The position numbers and the translations under genes were made by a program. Shown piece by piece: positions 62,668-64,000 of a stretch of DNA of 64,000 bases. A model generated the notes under the pieces. It saw nothing but the letters and a program-made list of their open reading frames with translations, had not been told where the DNA came from and ran no database searches. This DNA is from 21-14-0-10-47-8 sp966211795 (GTDB lineage: Bacteria; Bdellovibrionota; Bdellovibrionia; Bdellovibrionales; Bdellovibrionaceae), in the NCBI GenBank assembly GCA_966211795.1, contig CBIHNW010000025.1, forward strand, positions 1-64,000. The letters run 5' to 3'. Numbering within the stretch: the first letter of the stretch is position 1; the number at the start of each line of letters is the position of its first letter.

Positions 62668-62722
62668 TAAACAATAACACCCGGGTAATATTGACTTTAT
62701 ATTACCCGGGTGTTATTGTTTA
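62668..62722 (+). promoter_or_regulatory. Perfect 24-bp inverted repeat with ACCCGGGT operators over a promoter
   Basis: Arms 62668-62691 and 62699-62722 are perfect reverse complements with a 7-base spacer. Each arm contains ACCCGGGT (62679-62686 and 62704-62711). TTGACT (62691-62696), a 17-base spacer and TATTGT (62714-62719) form a promoter embedded in the repeat. The upstream site lies four bases before the -35, exactly as at the DUF2239 promoter; the second site lies just before the -10. Confidence 0.88.
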
Positions 62723-62727
62723 GGAGC

Positions 62728-63615
62728 ATGAAAGCTAATAATTTGAAAGCTGATGAGGGTCCCATGGGCGAATTCATTCAACATGTTTCTGATACCTCTG
62801 CTTGGGTCGCACACTATCGTGCGATTGAATCCGAGCGCCCCGACTCCTTATTTAATGATCCCTTTGCTCGAATTTTGGTGGGCGATCATGCGTTGAGTGT
62901 CGAGAAACTACAGTCTGAAGCGACAAAGTGGACTCGTTGGACAGTCGTGATGCGCACTTACATCATCGACCAAATGATCCAGGATCTGATTTCAAAGGGA
63001 GTCACCACATTTTTAAATCTGGGTGCAGGACTGGATAGCCGCCCTTATCGGATGAGCCTCGGAGCTGAAGTTCAGTGGATTGAGGTGGATTTTCCTCACA
63101 TCATCGAACACAAGCAAAAGATCCTTCAGAAATTCAGCCCGAGCTGCAAACTGGAAAGTATTGGTCTCGATTTGTCGAACCGGGCTTTGAGGCTTTCTCT
63201 GTTTGAAGAGCTTGCCCACAAGTATCCGCAGATTGCTGTTCTAACTGAAGGAGTTTTGCCTTATCTAACACAGGAACAGGTTTCAGATCTATCGGAAGAT
63301 TTGATTCAGCAATCCAGTTTCAAATACTGGATTTGCGAATACATCTCTAAGAAATCCTATCGATATTTAAAAGATCCAAAGCGAATGAAAGCTTTGAAAA
63401 ATGCTCCATTTGAATTTTACCCGGAAAATTGGATGGGGTTTTTTGAGGAGCGTGGATGGCATCTAACGCAATCGCAGTTTTATACCGAAATTTCTGAAAA
63501 ACTTGGACGTCCAACGCCGATACCGAAAGTTTTCAAATTTTTTGAACTCGTAATGGGAAAAAAATGGGCAACCCCTTTTAAGCAAATGTCTGGCTTTTTG
63601 CTTTGGGAAAGATAA
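62728..63615 (+). CDS. LCM-family (PPM1-like) S-adenosylmethionine methyltransferase
   Basis: 295 residues from the ATG at 62728; as the promoter ends close by, the ATG at 62764 with GAGGG upstream is an alternative. VSDTSAWVAHYRAIESERPDSLFNDPFARIL and TFLNLGAGLDSRPYR with EVDFP are typical of the leucine-carboxyl-methyltransferase-like O-methyltransferases of bacteria. Substrate unknown; many act on natural products. The operator before it suggests control by DUF2239. Confidence 0.85.
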   Translation: MKANNLKADEGPMGEFIQHVSDTSAWVAHYRAIESERPDSLFNDPFARILVGDHALSVEKLQSEATKWTRWTVVMRTYIIDQMIQDLISKGVTTFLNLGAGLDSRPYRMSLGAEVQWIEVDFPHIIEHKQKILQKFSPSCKLESIGLDLSNRALRLSLFEELAHKYPQIAVLTEGVLPYLTQEQVSDLSEDLIQQSSFKYWICEYISKKSYRYLKDPKRMKALKNAPFEFYPENWMGFFEERGWHLTQSQFYTEISEKLGRPTPIPKVFKFFELVMGKKWATPFKQMSGFLLWER

Positions 63616-63659
63616 TTCGATGACGGAATCTACGGGCGGCTCATAATCACTCGTTTCGA

Positions 63660-64000
63660 ATGAAGAAGGCGCTCGATTGGCTAGCGCAATGTATATTTTT
63701 CGTACTTCTTTTTTATGTGACAGCCGCTCACGCCGAACCGATCAGCAGCGCAGGACTCATTTGGATCAATGCCAACGAGGCAATGAAGACTTGCGATCGG
63801 ATGTTTAGTTCGAGCATCAAAAAGGCTGGTGAAATTGTTCTTGATATTCTGATAGATGAATCCGGATTGGTGAAAAATGCGACCCCAAATCAAAAGAAGT
63901 CTTCTATTAGAAATGAAAAATTAACTTCCTGTGTGATCAACTCTTTTAATGGCCACACTCTTCAAATGGATGCGACGGGAAAAGAGAAAACTATTTCGGC
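63660..64000 (+). CDS. Exported AgmX/PglI C-terminal-like protein (3' end outside window)
   Basis: The frame opens at ATG 63660 and is still open at the window end, 113 codons. Signal peptide (CIFFVLLFYVTAAHA), then one domain with MKTCDRMFSSSIKKAG, IVLDILIDESGLVKN and LTSCVINSFNGHT: two Cys and a G-x-V/L strand pattern like the AgmX/PglI C-terminal domain. No partner visible. The end is missing. Confidence 0.6.
   Translation, partial: MKKALDWLAQCIFFVLLFYVTAAHAEPISSAGLIWINANEAMKTCDRMFSSSIKKAGEIVLDILIDESGLVKNATPNQKKSSIRNEKLTSCVINSFNGHTLQMDATGKEKTIS

Overview
The window is a chromosomal stretch of a Gram-negative bacterium. The best guess is a Bdellovibrionota-like organism, as an inference only: there are many secreted and lipoprotein products, unusual F-x-N-C lipoboxes, multi-copy HNH genes, an HD-GYP protein with an atypical motif, and a complete lipid-transport and peptidoglycan toolkit. 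Gene density is high, overlaps of the ATGA/GTGA type are common, and no insertion sequence, phage or CRISPR array was seen.

Layout. 0-9.5 kb: a LysR regulator cut by the window edge, a polysaccharide-lyase-like lipoprotein, tRNA-Leu followed by a HEPN/nucleotidyltransferase pair closed by a second, diverged copy of the tRNA 3' half, two secreted proteins, a crotonase, a stand-alone NRPS-type adenylation enzyme translationally coupled to a membrane oxidoreductase, and a divergent LysR paralogous to the first one. 9.6-24.5 kb: envelope and secreted proteins (pilin-like protein, esterase, two Kelch-like lipoproteins, a RIFT-barrel lipoprotein, a putative secreted ADP-ribosyltransferase, an LpxR-like outer-membrane enzyme), an HNH gene behind a 39-nt repeat array, and a BenE transporter. 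24.5-38 kb: an SDR/ADH/SRPBCC/hemerythrin stress-like group, a histidine kinase overlapping tail-to-tail with a periplasmic binding protein, a trypsin-like lipoprotein, a periplasmic redox cluster, an HD-GYP protein and a GuaB/GuaC enzyme. 38-41 kb: murI and a second HNH gene behind a second repeat array. 41-52.5 kb: the diaminopimelate genes lysA, mpaA-like and dapD, then a tightly packed shikimate/chorismate/tyrosine operon on the minus strand, including a trifunctional AroK-AroD-AroE fusion. 52.7-60.3 kb: a DUF2239 gene with ACCCGGGT operators, a secreted hydrolase, an Mla-type lipid transport operon with a LolC/E-like permease, YdcF, RidA and a small beta-barrel protein. 60.4-64 kb: tRNA-Ala, small secreted proteins including one built of GPGG octapeptides, a methyltransferase whose promoter carries the same ACCCGGGT operator as DUF2239, and a partial AgmX/PglI-like gene.

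The most notable signals are: (1) two distant promoters with the same ACCCGGGT operator architecture, one driving DUF2239, which may be the repressor; (2) a HEPN/MNT toxin-antitoxin-like cassette bracketed by tRNA-Leu and a partial tRNA-Leu copy; (3) two HNH genes each preceded by a degenerate array of about 39-nt units and a conserved leader; (4) a 94-bp palindromic element in two copies; (5) an adenylation enzyme plus TmpA-like membrane reductase operon; and (6) several candidate secreted effectors.
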